Assembly (NCBI RefSeq): GCF_022869165.1
Contig: NZ_CP094929.1
Span: forward strand, 1-64,000
Direction of reading: 5' to 3'
DNA: 64,000 nucleotides
Origin: Sphaerochaeta associata
GTDB lineage: Bacteria; Spirochaetota; Spirochaetia; Sphaerochaetales; Sphaerochaetaceae
The first letter of the stretch is position 1. Every line of letters begins with the position of its first letter. A program made the translations under genes and the position numbers. Below are positions 25,276 through 35,140 of the stretch, in pieces. Below the pieces are notes generated by a model. It was not told the DNA's origin. It was given only the letters and a program-made list of their open reading frames with translations, and made no database searches.

Positions 25276-27028
25276 ACGGGTAGCGGCACTGCGCGCCCTT
25301 CTAGCTCAACATGATCTTGATGCATGGATCATCAATGGAACCGATCCTCATCAAAGTGAATATGTTTGTACACGCTATAGAAGCCGGGAGTGGATAAGCG
25401 GGTTTACCGGAAGCGCCGGGACGGTGGTAATCACCAAGGAAGCTGCTCTTTTGTGGGTCGACTCACGCTATTTCATCCAGGCCCAGCAGCAGATCGAGGG
25501 TAGTGAATTTATCATGATGAAGGTCGATACCCCTTCCTATCCCGACCCCTATTCCTACCTTGTGCAGCAGCTTCCAGAGGGGGGCAGGGTCGGCATCGAC
25601 AGCGCAACCCTCACTGTCTCAGCCAAGGCCTCGTTGGAGGCATCTTTTGAAGGCAGGGTGGTCCTCGTTCCCTTCTCAGACCTTCTGGATGCAATCTGGC
25701 TCGACAGGCCTCCTGTTCCCTCTCGGGAAGTTGTTCATCTTCCCAACGATATTGCAGGGTTCAGTTCGGTGCAGAAACTTACCATGGTACGCCTTGCCAT
25801 GGCTCAGAAGGGGTGTGACTATACCGTCATCTCCTCCCTTGACGATATCGCCTGGATCACCAATCTCAGAGGATCGGATGTCACCTACAACCCGGTGTTT
25901 CTCTCCTACTTGGTGGTAGGCAGACAGCAGGCTTGGTTGTTTACCGATCCGGGCCGCTTTGATGCAGAGACCAAGGACCTGATTTCCTCCGATTTTGAGA
26001 TTCTTGACTATGAGGCGATCTCTCCCACCCTCTCAGCCATGCTGAAGGCCGACGATGTCATCTATTACAATCCCGATAAAACAAACCTTCTTCTTTTTGC
26101 CGCTTTTCAAGGAAACAAGCATGTGACAGGGCGCGAATTCACCACCGACCTGAAGGCGAGCAAGAATGAGACGGAGTTGGAGGGAATGAGAAAGGCCCAT
26201 CTGCTCGATGGGGTTGCCTTGGTTAATTTCCTGGCTTCCCTGGATACCAAGAAAGGCACCTATACCGAAATTGAACTGAGCACCATGCTCAAACAACAGC
26301 GGCAGCGTAATGCCCACTGCATCGGAGAATCATTCTCCCCCATCAGCGGGTGGGCCGCCCACGGGGCGATGTGTCACTATAGTGCCGACGAGAAGAGCAA
26401 TGCGACGGTGCAGGGGGACGGACTGCTTGTCCTCGATACCGGCGGAATGTATACCTTCGGCCTTACCGATGTGACCAGGACCATTCTTTTCGGTACCCCC
26501 ACCGAGGAGCAGAAGCGTGACTACACCTTGGTGCTCAAAGGCAATCTTGCCCTTGCGAACATGCGCTTCCCCGAGGGAACCTGCGGGTATCAGCTGGACG
26601 TGCTTGCAAGGCAGTTCCTCTGGCAGCAGGGCTTGAGCTACTTCCATGGTACCGGTCATGGACTGGGGTTCCGCCTCGGCGTCCATGAGGGTCCGCAGTC
26701 GATCAGTGTGAAGCCGCTTGCCGTACCGCTTAAGAAGGGTATGATCGTCAGTGATGAGCCCGGCATCTACAAGGAAGGCCGGCATGGAATCCGTATTGAG
26801 AACATCCTCGCGATCAAAGAGGATGTGAAAACTGAATTCGGGCAGTTCTTGAGCTTTGAAGTCTTGACCATCTGTCCGTTTGAACGCACATTGATAGATA
26901 AGAATCTACTTACAGTGGAGGAGATTGCCATGGTGGACGCCTACCATCGATGGGTCTTTGAAGAATTGAAGGACCTGGTGGACAGTGCCGCTCTCCCATA
27001 CCTTGAGAGAGCCACCGAATGTTTGTAA
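25259..27028 (+). CDS. Xaa-Pro aminopeptidase, M24 family
   Basis: This 589-residue enzyme removes an N-terminal residue before proline. It has two creatinase-like N-terminal domains and a pita-bread catalytic domain with metal ligands visible in LLVLDTGGMYTFGLTDVTRTI (two Asp), FHGTGHGLG (His), SDEPGIYKEG (Glu) and HGIRIEN (Glu). The length fits the long aminopeptidase P type. The start at 25259 has AAAAGGAG seven bases upstream and lies inside the end of lgt. Confidence 0.93.
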   Translation: MSHIHERVAALRALLAQHDLDAWIINGTDPHQSEYVCTRYRSREWISGFTGSAGTVVITKEAALLWVDSRYFIQAQQQIEGSEFIMMKVDTPSYPDPYSYLVQQLPEGGRVGIDSATLTVSAKASLEASFEGRVVLVPFSDLLDAIWLDRPPVPSREVVHLPNDIAGFSSVQKLTMVRLAMAQKGCDYTVISSLDDIAWITNLRGSDVTYNPVFLSYLVVGRQQAWLFTDPGRFDAETKDLISSDFEILDYEAISPTLSAMLKADDVIYYNPDKTNLLLFAAFQGNKHVTGREFTTDLKASKNETELEGMRKAHLLDGVALVNFLASLDTKKGTYTEIELSTMLKQQRQRNAHCIGESFSPISGWAAHGAMCHYSADEKSNATVQGDGLLVLDTGGMYTFGLTDVTRTILFGTPTEEQKRDYTLVLKGNLALANMRFPEGTCGYQLDVLARQFLWQQGLSYFHGTGHGLGFRLGVHEGPQSISVKPLAVPLKKGMIVSDEPGIYKEGRHGIRIENILAIKEDVKTEFGQFLSFEVLTICPFERTLIDKNLLTVEEIAMVDAYHRWVFEELKDLVDSAALPYLERATECL

Positions 27029-27055
27029 GCAGATATGCTGAAGGAGAACATACCA

Positions 27056-28702
27056 ATGGTTGATGCATTAAAAAAAATGGGGAAGATTTCCCGCAAGGGT
27101 CCTGTCGTCCTGGTGATCATGGATGGAGTAGGATTTGGAAAATACAAGGAGGGCGATGCCGTTGCAGCCGCTCTCACCGGACATTTGAACAAGCTGTACA
27201 AGGCCAATCCCTGGACGAAGCTGAAGGCCCACGGACTTGCCGTCGGGCTTCCCAGCGATGACGATATGGGCAACAGTGAAGTAGGGCATAATGCCATGGG
27301 CTGCGGACGGGTTTTCTCCCAGGGTGCGAAGTTGGTCAACAACTCAATCGAGACCGGTGCCATGTTTGAGGGAACCACCTGGAATAAACTGGTTGCCAAT
27401 GTAAAAACCAAGGCATCAACGCTGCACTTCATCGGTTTGCTCAGCGACGGAAACGTTCACTCGCACATCGACAACCTCAAGGCTATGATCGTGCAGGCCA
27501 AGAAGGATGGGGTTGCAAAGGTTCGCATCCATGCCCTGCTCGACGGCCGCGATGTCGGCGAGGTCAGTGCACTTGAATACTTCGACCCCTTCGAGGCTTT
27601 TCTTGCTTCGTTGAACGATGCTTCCTTCGATGCAAGGATTGCCAGCGGTGGCGGCCGCATGGTCATTACCATGGATCGATACAATGCAAACTGGAATATG
27701 GTACGCAAGGGTTGGGAGACTCATGTTCTGGGTGAAGGCCGGATGTTTGAAGGCGCCCATCAGGCCATCGAGACGCTGCGCAAGGAGAGCAAGGCCATCG
27801 ACCAGGACCTTCCCCCGTTCGTCATCGCCAAGGATGGAAAACCGGTGGGAACCATCGAGGATGGCGACAGTGTCATACTCTTCAACTTCCGAGGCGACCG
27901 TGCCCTTGAGATAACCAAGGCTTTTGAAGCACAAGAGCTTGCCGAATTCGACCGAAAACGTCATCCGAAGGTAGAATATGCCGGGATGATGGAGTACGAC
28001 GGGGATTTGCATGTTCCCAGCCAATTCCTGGTCACACCTCCGGCCATCGACAAGACAATCGCCGAGTATCTTTGTGCCTCCAAGGTGCGGCAGTTCTCGA
28101 TCAGTGAAACGCAGAAATTCGGCCATGTAACCTACTTCTTCAATGGCAACAAGAGCGGAAAGTTCGATGACAAGCTCGAAGAGTATGTAGAGATTCCCAG
28201 CGATATCGTTCCTTTCGAGGAGAGGCCCTGGATGAAGTGTGCCGAGATCGCGGACCGTGTCATCAAGGAAGTGGAGAGCGGCAAGTGGGACTTCATCAAG
28301 CTTAATTTCCCCAACGGGGACATGGTCGGTCATACAGGCAACTTCCAGGCTGTTGTGTGCTCGATGGAAGGGCTTGACCTGCAGATAGGGAGAATCCACA
28401 AGGCGGTCATGGAGGCCGGCGGCGTCATGGTAATCACAGCCGACCACGGCAATGCAGATGATATGTTCGAGCATGGAAAGGATGGAAGCGTGCAGTACAA
28501 GGAGAATGGCGATCCGAAGTCCAAGACCAGCCATTCGCTCAATCCAGTGCCGTGCATCATCTGTGACAGCAACTACCAAGGAGAGTATGAGAGCGAGCTC
28601 AAGACAGGGCTGGGGATCAGCAGCATAGCTGCAACGTGCATGAATCTTCTCGACTTTGAAGCTCCCGCCGAGTATGATCCGAGTATCATTACCATGCGAT
28701 AA
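27056..28702 (+). CDS. gpmI: 2,3-bisphosphoglycerate-independent phosphoglycerate mutase
   Basis: GpmI interconverts 3- and 2-phosphoglycerate in glycolysis using two metal ions. Visible are the first metal region VVLVIMDGVGFG, the catalytic Ser in MGNSEVGHNAMG, VHSHIDNL, LLDGRDV and the later metal motif TADHGNADDM. The 548-residue length suits the long GpmI form. I take ATG 27056, preceded by AAGGAG, over the upstream ATG at 27035. A stem-loop follows the gene. Confidence 0.95.
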   Translation: MVDALKKMGKISRKGPVVLVIMDGVGFGKYKEGDAVAAALTGHLNKLYKANPWTKLKAHGLAVGLPSDDDMGNSEVGHNAMGCGRVFSQGAKLVNNSIETGAMFEGTTWNKLVANVKTKASTLHFIGLLSDGNVHSHIDNLKAMIVQAKKDGVAKVRIHALLDGRDVGEVSALEYFDPFEAFLASLNDASFDARIASGGGRMVITMDRYNANWNMVRKGWETHVLGEGRMFEGAHQAIETLRKESKAIDQDLPPFVIAKDGKPVGTIEDGDSVILFNFRGDRALEITKAFEAQELAEFDRKRHPKVEYAGMMEYDGDLHVPSQFLVTPPAIDKTIAEYLCASKVRQFSISETQKFGHVTYFFNGNKSGKFDDKLEEYVEIPSDIVPFEERPWMKCAEIADRVIKEVESGKWDFIKLNFPNGDMVGHTGNFQAVVCSMEGLDLQIGRIHKAVMEAGGVMVITADHGNADDMFEHGKDGSVQYKENGDPKSKTSHSLNPVPCIICDSNYQGEYESELKTGLGISSIAATCMNLLDFEAPAEYDPSIITMR

Positions 28703-28723
28703 CTGTATTTTCGTACTATGATT

Positions 28724-28745
28724 AACAGGGCCTACGGGCCCTGTT
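28724..28745 (+). terminator. Stem-loop after gpmI
   Basis: AACAGGGCC (28724-28732), loop TACG, GGCCCTGTT (28737-28745) gives a 9-bp stem. It is followed only by TGTCGTTT, so it is a weak intrinsic terminator or an attenuator before the next gene, whose AGGAGG is just downstream. Confidence 0.65.
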
Positions 28746-28767
28746 TGTCGTTTCAAGGAGGGTTTCT

Positions 28768-29622
28768 ATGGATTACAAGGAGTTTGGAAGAACCGCTCAT
28801 CGTTCCAGCAGGGTCATCTTTGGTGCTGCGGCACTGGGGGAGGTAACCCAACAGGAAGCAGACAGGACGCTTGGTCTTCTTTTGGACCACGGGATCAACC
28901 ATATCGACACCGCCCGAAGCTATGGAGAGTCGGAACTTCGCATCGGACCTTGGATGAAGCAGCGGCGCTCAGCTTTCTTTCTTGCATCGAAAACCGGTAT
29001 GCGGACCAAGGCGGAGGCTTTGGAAGAACTCAAGCAGACACTCGATCGCCTCAAGACGGACCATCTTGACCTCTGGCAGCTGCATTTCCTTGTCGACGCC
29101 CAAGAGTGGGAAGCAGCCATGGCCGAAGGCGGGGCCCTGGAGGCAGCCATGGAGGCTAAAAAACAGGGTCTGGTACGCTTCATCGGGGTAACCGGTCATG
29201 GTGTTGACGCACCGAAGGCCCATCTGAAAAGTCTTAAAGTCTATGATTTCGATGCGGTGCTTTTACCTTACAATTACACCATGCTCCAGAATCCTGTCTA
29301 CAACGCCGATATGGCACAGCTTCTGGAAGTCTGTTCGAAACGCAATGTTGCCGTACAGACCATCAAATCGCTTGCACGCGGGGCATACAATCCCAATGAA
29401 AAAACGTTCGCGACCTGGTATGACGCTCTCAGCGATGAATCCTCGATTGAAAAAGCAGTGCACTATGTCTTGTCAAACGAGCAACTCTTTCTCAACAGTA
29501 CCGGTGATATCGATCTGCTTCCTCTTTTACTGAAGGCTGCAGAGAAGCCCATTGTTCGGCCTACGGAGGAAGAAATGAAGACATTGGTGGAGAAAGAGGG
29601 AATGAAGGCACTCTTTGTGTGA
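28768..29622 (+). CDS. Aldo/keto reductase family protein
   Basis: The 284-residue protein has the AKR barrel features: IDTARSYGESE with catalytic Asp and Tyr, LASKTGM with Lys and LWQLHFL with the active-site His. It is shorter than the typical 310-330, with the NADP-binding C-terminal loop reduced. AAGGAGGG precedes the ATG. The substrate is unknown. The stop codon directly abuts the end of the convergent membrane-protein gene. Confidence 0.88.
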   Translation: MDYKEFGRTAHRSSRVIFGAAALGEVTQQEADRTLGLLLDHGINHIDTARSYGESELRIGPWMKQRRSAFFLASKTGMRTKAEALEELKQTLDRLKTDHLDLWQLHFLVDAQEWEAAMAEGGALEAAMEAKKQGLVRFIGVTGHGVDAPKAHLKSLKVYDFDAVLLPYNYTMLQNPVYNADMAQLLEVCSKRNVAVQTIKSLARGAYNPNEKTFATWYDALSDESSIEKAVHYVLSNEQLFLNSTGDIDLLPLLLKAAEKPIVRPTEEEMKTLVEKEGMKALFV

Positions 29623-30390
29623 TCAGGTCCAGATGTGATAGGTTCTGGTCACCAGGATGAGAATGGTGGTTCCCGCTACATAGAAGACCAGTCCCAATAC
29701 ATTGAACAACGTTTTTTGGCTGATTGTCACCATCGCATTGCCTACGATCATCAGGATGAATGAGAGACAGCGGACAAACGTCTGCCTGCTGAACTGCTCC
29801 TCGAACATGGCGATGATGAAGGTGGCGACGGCAAGCACGTTGATCAGTATGCACACGCCGAGAAACAGGGAGTTGGTTACACTCGCCTCAAAAAGAAATG
29901 AGGGGGAGTTGACCGATACCGGTACGATCATTGATAAAAACAGGGCGCTGGCAGCTGCAACAAAGGAGTACTGGCTGAGTTTTGCAGGATTGATGGTCTG
30001 TTGGAAGAGCCCTGAGGCCAGAAACAGGAATGATGAGAAGAGCAGGGAGAAGTGATACAGTACTGAAATTGCAGACGGGTTGAGGATGAAAATGTGGGTG
30101 ATGGAGTGATAAAGCGGGAGAATTTTTACATTGCCCAGGCTTATCATTAAAAACAAGAGAGGGAGCACCCTCGCTTCCGCTCCAATGTTTGCACGATAGA
30201 AAAAACAGAGCAGCAAGGCAGCTGTAAACGCCACCCAAAGGTGAATGAAAGAAGGAATCAGAAATGACCGCGCCGTGTCCCATATTTGCTGCTGTACCGC
30301 ACTGATGCTGCCATGAACTATGCTGACAGTAAGAATGAGGGTAAGAAGGCCCTGAATGCCCAATAGGACAAAACGCAGATTTTTTCCCAT
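29623..30390 (-). CDS. Hypothetical polytopic membrane protein
   Basis: I do not recognise this 255-residue protein. It has about seven or eight hydrophobic segments with short polar loops and a first segment LRFVLLGIQGLLTLILTVSIV. The pattern resembles 7TM-type sensor membrane domains, but no cytoplasmic signalling domain follows. It lies just after the SDF symporter gene on the same strand, 6 bases apart, so the two are probably co-transcribed. No catalytic motif is seen. Confidence 0.7.
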   Translation of the reverse strand: MGKNLRFVLLGIQGLLTLILTVSIVHGSISAVQQQIWDTARSFLIPSFIHLWVAFTAALLLCFFYRANIGAEARVLPLLFLMISLGNVKILPLYHSITHIFILNPSAISVLYHFSLLFSSFLFLASGLFQQTINPAKLSQYSFVAAASALFLSMIVPVSVNSPSFLFEASVTNSLFLGVCILINVLAVATFIIAMFEEQFSRQTFVRCLSFILMIVGNAMVTISQKTLFNVLGLVFYVAGTTILILVTRTYHIWT

Positions 30391-30396
30391 AGTCTG

Positions 30397-31644
30397 TTAC
30401 AGGATGTCACGGTAGGCGCTCTCAGTGAGAACACCCATTTGTTGGCAGGTGTAGGCTGAGCCGAAGGCTGCAATGAAGGAGTCTACAAGGATTCCCAATC
30501 CGTTGAGTATCGGCATCAGGGCGACAAGCGTCATCTCGGCACCATATAAGTCGATTTTCAGAAATTGCAGGGCGATGATGGAGATGAAGAATACCTCATA
30601 GCCGAGGTAGAGCGGGCTTGCATACGCGAAAAGGGCACTGGAAAGGGCGACAAAGATAATCACCTTGTCCGAGGGCATGGAGGATGTGGCGGCATAGAGC
30701 AGGCTGAGTATGCTCAAAGTCGCAATCATGGCCGAACCTCCCCTGCCGATGAGGGTGTAGAGGGGAACGGCTGTCGCACTGACACGTTTTTGACAACCAA
30801 GGTTGTGTCGGGAAAGCGATATGGTCATAGGGCTGGAGAAAAAGATGCTGCCGGTGAAAAGAGCCGCCGCCGCCGGTGCGAGCATGCGGTAGATGATCAT
30901 ATAAGGATTAACACGGAAACGGGTGACCAGACCAAAGAGAAGTGGCAGAACAACCAGGATGCCCGAAAGGGTTGAAATGATCAGCATGAGCAAGAAACGT
31001 CCGGCGACAAAGAGGGTGCCTTCCATCTGCAGGTGGCTGAACCAGTAGGAGGATGCAAAGAAAATAAAGAAGTGCCCGGTGGTGCTGTACGCCCTGGCAA
31101 GGCGGAACATGGTCTCGCTGAGCGAGTTCATGGTGACGTATGCCGGTCTGATTACCTCTACATTCGGCTTGAGAAAGTAACCGAAGACCAAGGCTATTAC
31201 CAGAACAGGGAGCAAGAAGCTCTCTGCATTGGCCAAGGTGTAGAACGGATTGATCGGAAGCATCGATTCGAAGAGGGTGGAAATCGATTGGGGTGCAATA
31301 ATGGAAAGCGATGATGCATCGCTGCCTGCACTGGTGCTGGCAGGGAAATTGGACGGGAAGAACCTGAAGACAATGGCACAGCTCATAACCAACAGCAGGG
31401 TGGAACCTATGCTCCATAGAATGGTGGTACGTGCGAACACCCCTCCCTTACGATCTTTCCTGAGGGATGCTATTCCGCTTGAGAAGCCGAAAAAGACCAG
31501 TGGAATCAAGACGAACCCACCGAGCTGCACCAAAAGGGCGGTGATGGTGTACATCACTTGTTGAAATATACCCGACTCTCCAAATAAAAGGGTTGCAGCC
31601 AAACCGAGGGCGGTTGCAGCCAGATAGCTTATCCAGGTCTTCAT
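30397..31644 (-). CDS. SDF-family (DAACS) sodium/dicarboxylate-type symporter
   Basis: The 415-residue membrane protein has the length and layout of the sodium/dicarboxylate symporter fold: early helices with GGFVLIPLVFFGFSSGIASLR, a re-entrant-loop region (FFSSPMTISLSRHNLG), RGGSAMIATLSIL and an end loop LNGLGILVDSF. The classic serine-rich hairpin is present only in part (ATSSMPSDK). The substrate may be a C4-dicarboxylate or amino acid but is not resolved. ATG 31644 is chosen; the upstream in-frame start is a TTG overlapping the promoter -10. Confidence 0.78.
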   Translation of the reverse strand: MKTWISYLAATALGLAATLLFGESGIFQQVMYTITALLVQLGGFVLIPLVFFGFSSGIASLRKDRKGGVFARTTILWSIGSTLLLVMSCAIVFRFFPSNFPASTSAGSDASSLSIIAPQSISTLFESMLPINPFYTLANAESFLLPVLVIALVFGYFLKPNVEVIRPAYVTMNSLSETMFRLARAYSTTGHFFIFFASSYWFSHLQMEGTLFVAGRFLLMLIISTLSGILVVLPLLFGLVTRFRVNPYMIIYRMLAPAAAALFTGSIFFSSPMTISLSRHNLGCQKRVSATAVPLYTLIGRGGSAMIATLSILSLLYAATSSMPSDKVIIFVALSSALFAYASPLYLGYEVFFISIIALQFLKIDLYGAEMTLVALMPILNGLGILVDSFIAAFGSAYTCQQMGVLTESAYRDIL

Positions 31645-31652
31645 AGTTTCCA

Positions 31653-31681
31653 AGAGTATCTTATCAGATGCAGCAAGTCAA
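31653..31681 (-). promoter_or_regulatory. Leaderless promoter of the SDF symporter
   Basis: On the minus strand TTGACT (31676-31681), 17 bases, TACTCT (31653-31658), then eight bases to the ATG at 31644. Little or no leader is expected. Confidence 0.65.
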
Positions 31682-31695
31682 TCAAACGTCGCTTT

Positions 31696-34600
31696 TCAAC
31701 CCAACAGCTGATCAAGCTTATATCCAGACTGCATCTCAGCTTCCATAAGAATCCTGATATAGGAGCTTACATTCCCCATTCCCTTGATTACTGCAAGAGA
31801 AAGCGCTGATAGATAGATGATCTCCTGCATTGCCTCCTTTGTGTACCACGTTACTCCCTGGTACTCATTGACCTGTGCATATTTGGCAAGGCTGGAATCG
31901 GAAAGCAACAGAGCCAATATCTGCTTGGGATCTTCCATGCCGTCATCCACCATGAAGGCCGCACTTGCCAGGATGGCGGCACTATGGCAGGCTTTTCTCG
32001 CTGATTCCTCGGTAAATCCTGCATCGCAGAGCTCTTTGGAGAAGAACCGGGAAAGAAGCAGGCTGTCGCTCGCCCTCATAGCCTCGCTGATGGTCGCCTC
32101 GTCACCGAGAAACGGTTTGAGGAAGAATGATGCTGCGACCACTGCTTCCATCTCATCAAGGATGCGCGAACCGTACAGGAATGCGCGATTTTCCTCACGC
32201 TTGAAGAGAGTGCTGTATCGCTGGACTTGTGAAAGCATCTGTGCAGGACTCACATCATTGGGGAGGGAAGGCAGTGATTTTTGGGCGGCGGGATGCAGGT
32301 TCTCGACGGCAGCCGCCAAATGCGCATAGGCCTCGGCCAAGGTGAGAATGAGCTTTCGCTCGCTCTTGCTGGTAGCCTCTCCATTGAGAATAAGCCTGAT
32401 TTGCTTGAAGAAGTTCTCCGAGTGGAAACTCTCCATTGCTTTGTAAACAGGCTTGAGGCGGAGCGCAAGGATTTCTTGTTCGAGGTTGGCTATCCCGCTC
32501 TCTCCGATCTGCTCATACAGTTCGGAGTATGTCCCGTCGACATCCTCAACTTCACGGATATTCAGAAGCACCTTGGTCTCAAAACCTCTGAGATGGACTG
32601 CCATCCCCTCATCATACACCCTCAGTGACGGTCTCATATACGTGAGGCCCTCATTGAACGAGTCGTAAATCAGGTACCTTCTTCCTCCTACCGTCAAGCC
32701 GAGAGCCTCTCCGAGACTTACCGTCTCGCTTCGTTTCTCCTCTCCAATTTTCTGAAGCTTGGGGCAGCTGGTCTTGATCCAGCCTTCCACACTCTCATAT
32801 TGGTTATTGTAGAGAACCAAGGCGCGCTCACGCTCATTGCCGTTGACATAACAGAATGCCGATTGCTGGACATTCCCCTCCCGATACAAGTCGAAGAGTT
32901 GGAAGTAGTCGACGCCGCTGAAGAGATACCGCCTTTTCAAAAGCGGGAAAATCCGTCGATAGTGCTCATCGACCAGATATTGATTGGGCTTTTCGTCCCA
33001 ATACGCTCGGCGGTACTCCATGCCGTACTTTTCCCTATAGCCTTCAATCTGGCCGTGACCGAACATCGGCAGTCCCGGCATGGTGGAAAGCAGGGTGCAG
33101 ACCCCGAAATATTTGTCCCCGTCTCCAAATTGGGCGAGTGCCGTTTCCTCATCAGGGTTGTTCATGAAATTGACGAAACGCTTGAGAATCTCAGGCTCGA
33201 AGGCGATGGTGTTCTTGATCGTCTCCCGATACTTCTGGTTTTCCTGATTCTTGAGCATGTTCATGAAAGCGCTGTTGTAGACTCGATGCATTCCCAGGGT
33301 ACGCACGAAGTACCCTTCCATCATCCAGAAGGCCTCGGCAAGCAGCAATGTGTCAGGCAGCTCCTCATTGATGCGGTCGACAACCTCACGCCAGAACTCC
33401 TGGGGGATTTTCTGGTTGAACTCGAGTTCGTCCATGCCGTATTGGGTGCGGCCTGCTATATCACCTCCATGTCCCGGTTTCGGATACCAAAGTCGCTGGA
33501 TGTGCTTCTTTGCCAGGGTCATTGCAGCATCGAAGCGGATGATCGGGAAGTTGCTGGCAACATGCTTTATCTGCTGATAGACAGCCTCGCGGGTGGCAGG
33601 ATTGAGGAAATCGAGCTGTGCAGTGTCATTCCAAGGCATCGATGTACCATCGTTGCCATGGAAAATATAGGTGGTGTCTCCTGAACGAAGGTCTTTGCGT
33701 CTGAATGTGACGGCAGCATCGCTGCGGTCATAGTAGTGATCCTCAAGCTTGATTTCCACCGACGGGTCTGAAGAGAGATTGGGACCATCATACGTATAGG
33801 AGGGGAAAGGAGGATAATGCTGCTGGATGAAATATTCACTGTGGTTGAAGACCCAATCCCCATCGATTCCGGTGTGGTTGGGCACCATGTCGCTCGCCAG
33901 ACGGATGTGGTAGCGGCTGCAGCGCTGGCGCAGGTTGTCCAGTGCCTGCCAGCCTCCGATGGACTGGGCGATCTCATAGTTCTTCAGCGAGTAAGCCGAT
34001 GCTTCGGCATCAGGATTGCCGCACAGATTCTTGATCTTCTTGCTTGCCGAGCTGCGCTCCCACAATCCGATGAGCCACAGGGCGGTGAATCCTCGAGAAG
34101 CGAGTTTCTCCAGCTCCTGGTCGGGAATCTTGTCCAACGTGTCGATCGGGTAGCCGTACTCCTTGGTAAGCTGGTCCAGCCAGACCAGAGTCGATTTGGC
34201 GATCATGATGACATTGGGCATCCAGTTCCGGTCGGCGGTGAAGGCTTCGTATTCATGGTCGAATATGCTGTAGTCGGGAACCACCATCACAGGACTCCCG
34301 CCTGCGCCCACCGGCGGGAAGTGCGGCTTGTCCTCCTCCTGCACGAAGTCGATTGCCCTGAGGAGCATCGTCTTCAGGCTCTGGGGAATCAGGTCCGCCC
34401 AGGCTTCAAGAATGTAGCTGATCTGGTCGAGCAACGAATCCGGATAGAGTTTTGCAGGACGGGTGAGGAAGGAAAAAATGTCGGAGTCACTGTTGCCCAT
34501 GACGGCGGAGGCTTTGGTATACCCACCCAGCAGGGCGGTAACCGCCTGGGATGCCTGGGGGAAGGAGAGTCCTTCGGGTGAAAGGAACGGCTTTGCAGCC

Positions 34601-34998
34601 ATGATGAGGGCAGGATTCTCCTGCATTACCTGATGAAGGAAGTAGCCGCGAAGCGACTCTTCATAGAAGAAATCCAAAGGAAGGGATTGCTGAACCAAAA
34701 GCGGCGACGGGAACTCCTTCATGTAGAAGGCCAGCACCTCCTGGGCGGCATGGTTCTTATTGATCAAGGCCGTAAGGCGGGTGAAGAAATCAGGTTCGCT
34801 GTCGCTGAGGTATCGGCTGAGAACACTCTGATAGAGCTGGTGGAGGACCGCTGTGGCATGGAGCTTGCCGGCTGACACCCAGTCGTTTCCCCCCTTTGCC
34901 TTTACCTTGCTGTTGTAGATGTGTGCGATTTCCGTGGCTTGCTTGTAGAGCAAAGAAAGATCGGAATCCGAAGGGAACAACGCTGGAAAAAAATCCAT
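31696..34998 (-). CDS. Very large GH13 alpha-amylase-family protein
   Basis: The 1100-residue protein has a GH13 core between two long extensions. Region I is DMVPNHTG (about 370-377), region II IIRFDAAM with the nucleophile Asp490, region III LLAEAFW with acid/base Glu555, and region IV MNNPDEE with Asp616, where the usual His before this Asp is Pro. About 300 mostly helical residues precede the barrel and about 300 follow it (lacking carbohydrate-binding signatures). No signal peptide is seen, so it is probably cytoplasmic, perhaps glycogen or maltodextrin remodelling; the activity is not known. The start at 34998 follows AGGA; an upstream in-frame start at 35097 lies within the promoter. 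Confidence 0.83.
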   Translation of the reverse strand: MDFFPALFPSDSDLSLLYKQATEIAHIYNSKVKAKGGNDWVSAGKLHATAVLHQLYQSVLSRYLSDSEPDFFTRLTALINKNHAAQEVLAFYMKEFPSPLLVQQSLPLDFFYEESLRGYFLHQVMQENPALIMAAKPFLSPEGLSFPQASQAVTALLGGYTKASAVMGNSDSDIFSFLTRPAKLYPDSLLDQISYILEAWADLIPQSLKTMLLRAIDFVQEEDKPHFPPVGAGGSPVMVVPDYSIFDHEYEAFTADRNWMPNVIMIAKSTLVWLDQLTKEYGYPIDTLDKIPDQELEKLASRGFTALWLIGLWERSSASKKIKNLCGNPDAEASAYSLKNYEIAQSIGGWQALDNLRQRCSRYHIRLASDMVPNHTGIDGDWVFNHSEYFIQQHYPPFPSYTYDGPNLSSDPSVEIKLEDHYYDRSDAAVTFRRKDLRSGDTTYIFHGNDGTSMPWNDTAQLDFLNPATREAVYQQIKHVASNFPIIRFDAAMTLAKKHIQRLWYPKPGHGGDIAGRTQYGMDELEFNQKIPQEFWREVVDRINEELPDTLLLAEAFWMMEGYFVRTLGMHRVYNSAFMNMLKNQENQKYRETIKNTIAFEPEILKRFVNFMNNPDEETALAQFGDGDKYFGVCTLLSTMPGLPMFGHGQIEGYREKYGMEYRRAYWDEKPNQYLVDEHYRRIFPLLKRRYLFSGVDYFQLFDLYREGNVQQSAFCYVNGNERERALVLYNNQYESVEGWIKTSCPKLQKIGEEKRSETVSLGEALGLTVGGRRYLIYDSFNEGLTYMRPSLRVYDEGMAVHLRGFETKVLLNIREVEDVDGTYSELYEQIGESGIANLEQEILALRLKPVYKAMESFHSENFFKQIRLILNGEATSKSERKLILTLAEAYAHLAAAVENLHPAAQKSLPSLPNDVSPAQMLSQVQRYSTLFKREENRAFLYGSRILDEMEAVVAASFFLKPFLGDEATISEAMRASDSLLLSRFFSKELCDAGFTEESARKACHSAAILASAAFMVDDGMEDPKQILALLLSDSSLAKYAQVNEYQGVTWYTKEAMQEIIYLSALSLAVIKGMGNVSSYIRILMEAEMQSGYKLDQLLG

Positions 34999-35093
34999 TT
35001 CAGTCCTGGTACGAACTGAAATGCGAAAATCACGTGTAATCAAATCACGCCTCCCTGAGGGTGGGTCCATCCCTGAACAGTAATGCCAGTATA
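34998..35093 (-). promoter_or_regulatory. Promoter and hairpin leader of the GH13 gene
   Basis: On the minus strand GTTACA, 17 bases, TATACT (35088-35093) forms a plausible promoter. At the start codon TTTCAGT (35015-35021 in plus coordinates as ACTGAAA) and its inverse at 34998-35004 form a 7-bp stem with the AGGA Shine-Dalgarno in the loop. Upstream, CGTG and CACG half-sites (35033-35049) make a weak operator-like repeat. Confidence 0.45.
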
Positions 35094-35140
35094 CCATGAG
35101 AGCGCTTGGTTGTAACCCCTTTCTTGAAAAACGGGGACTG

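Noticed and set aside
27416-28756. 446-codon minus-strand frame opposite gpmI
   Set aside because: Antisense shadow of a conserved gene; no recognisable motif.
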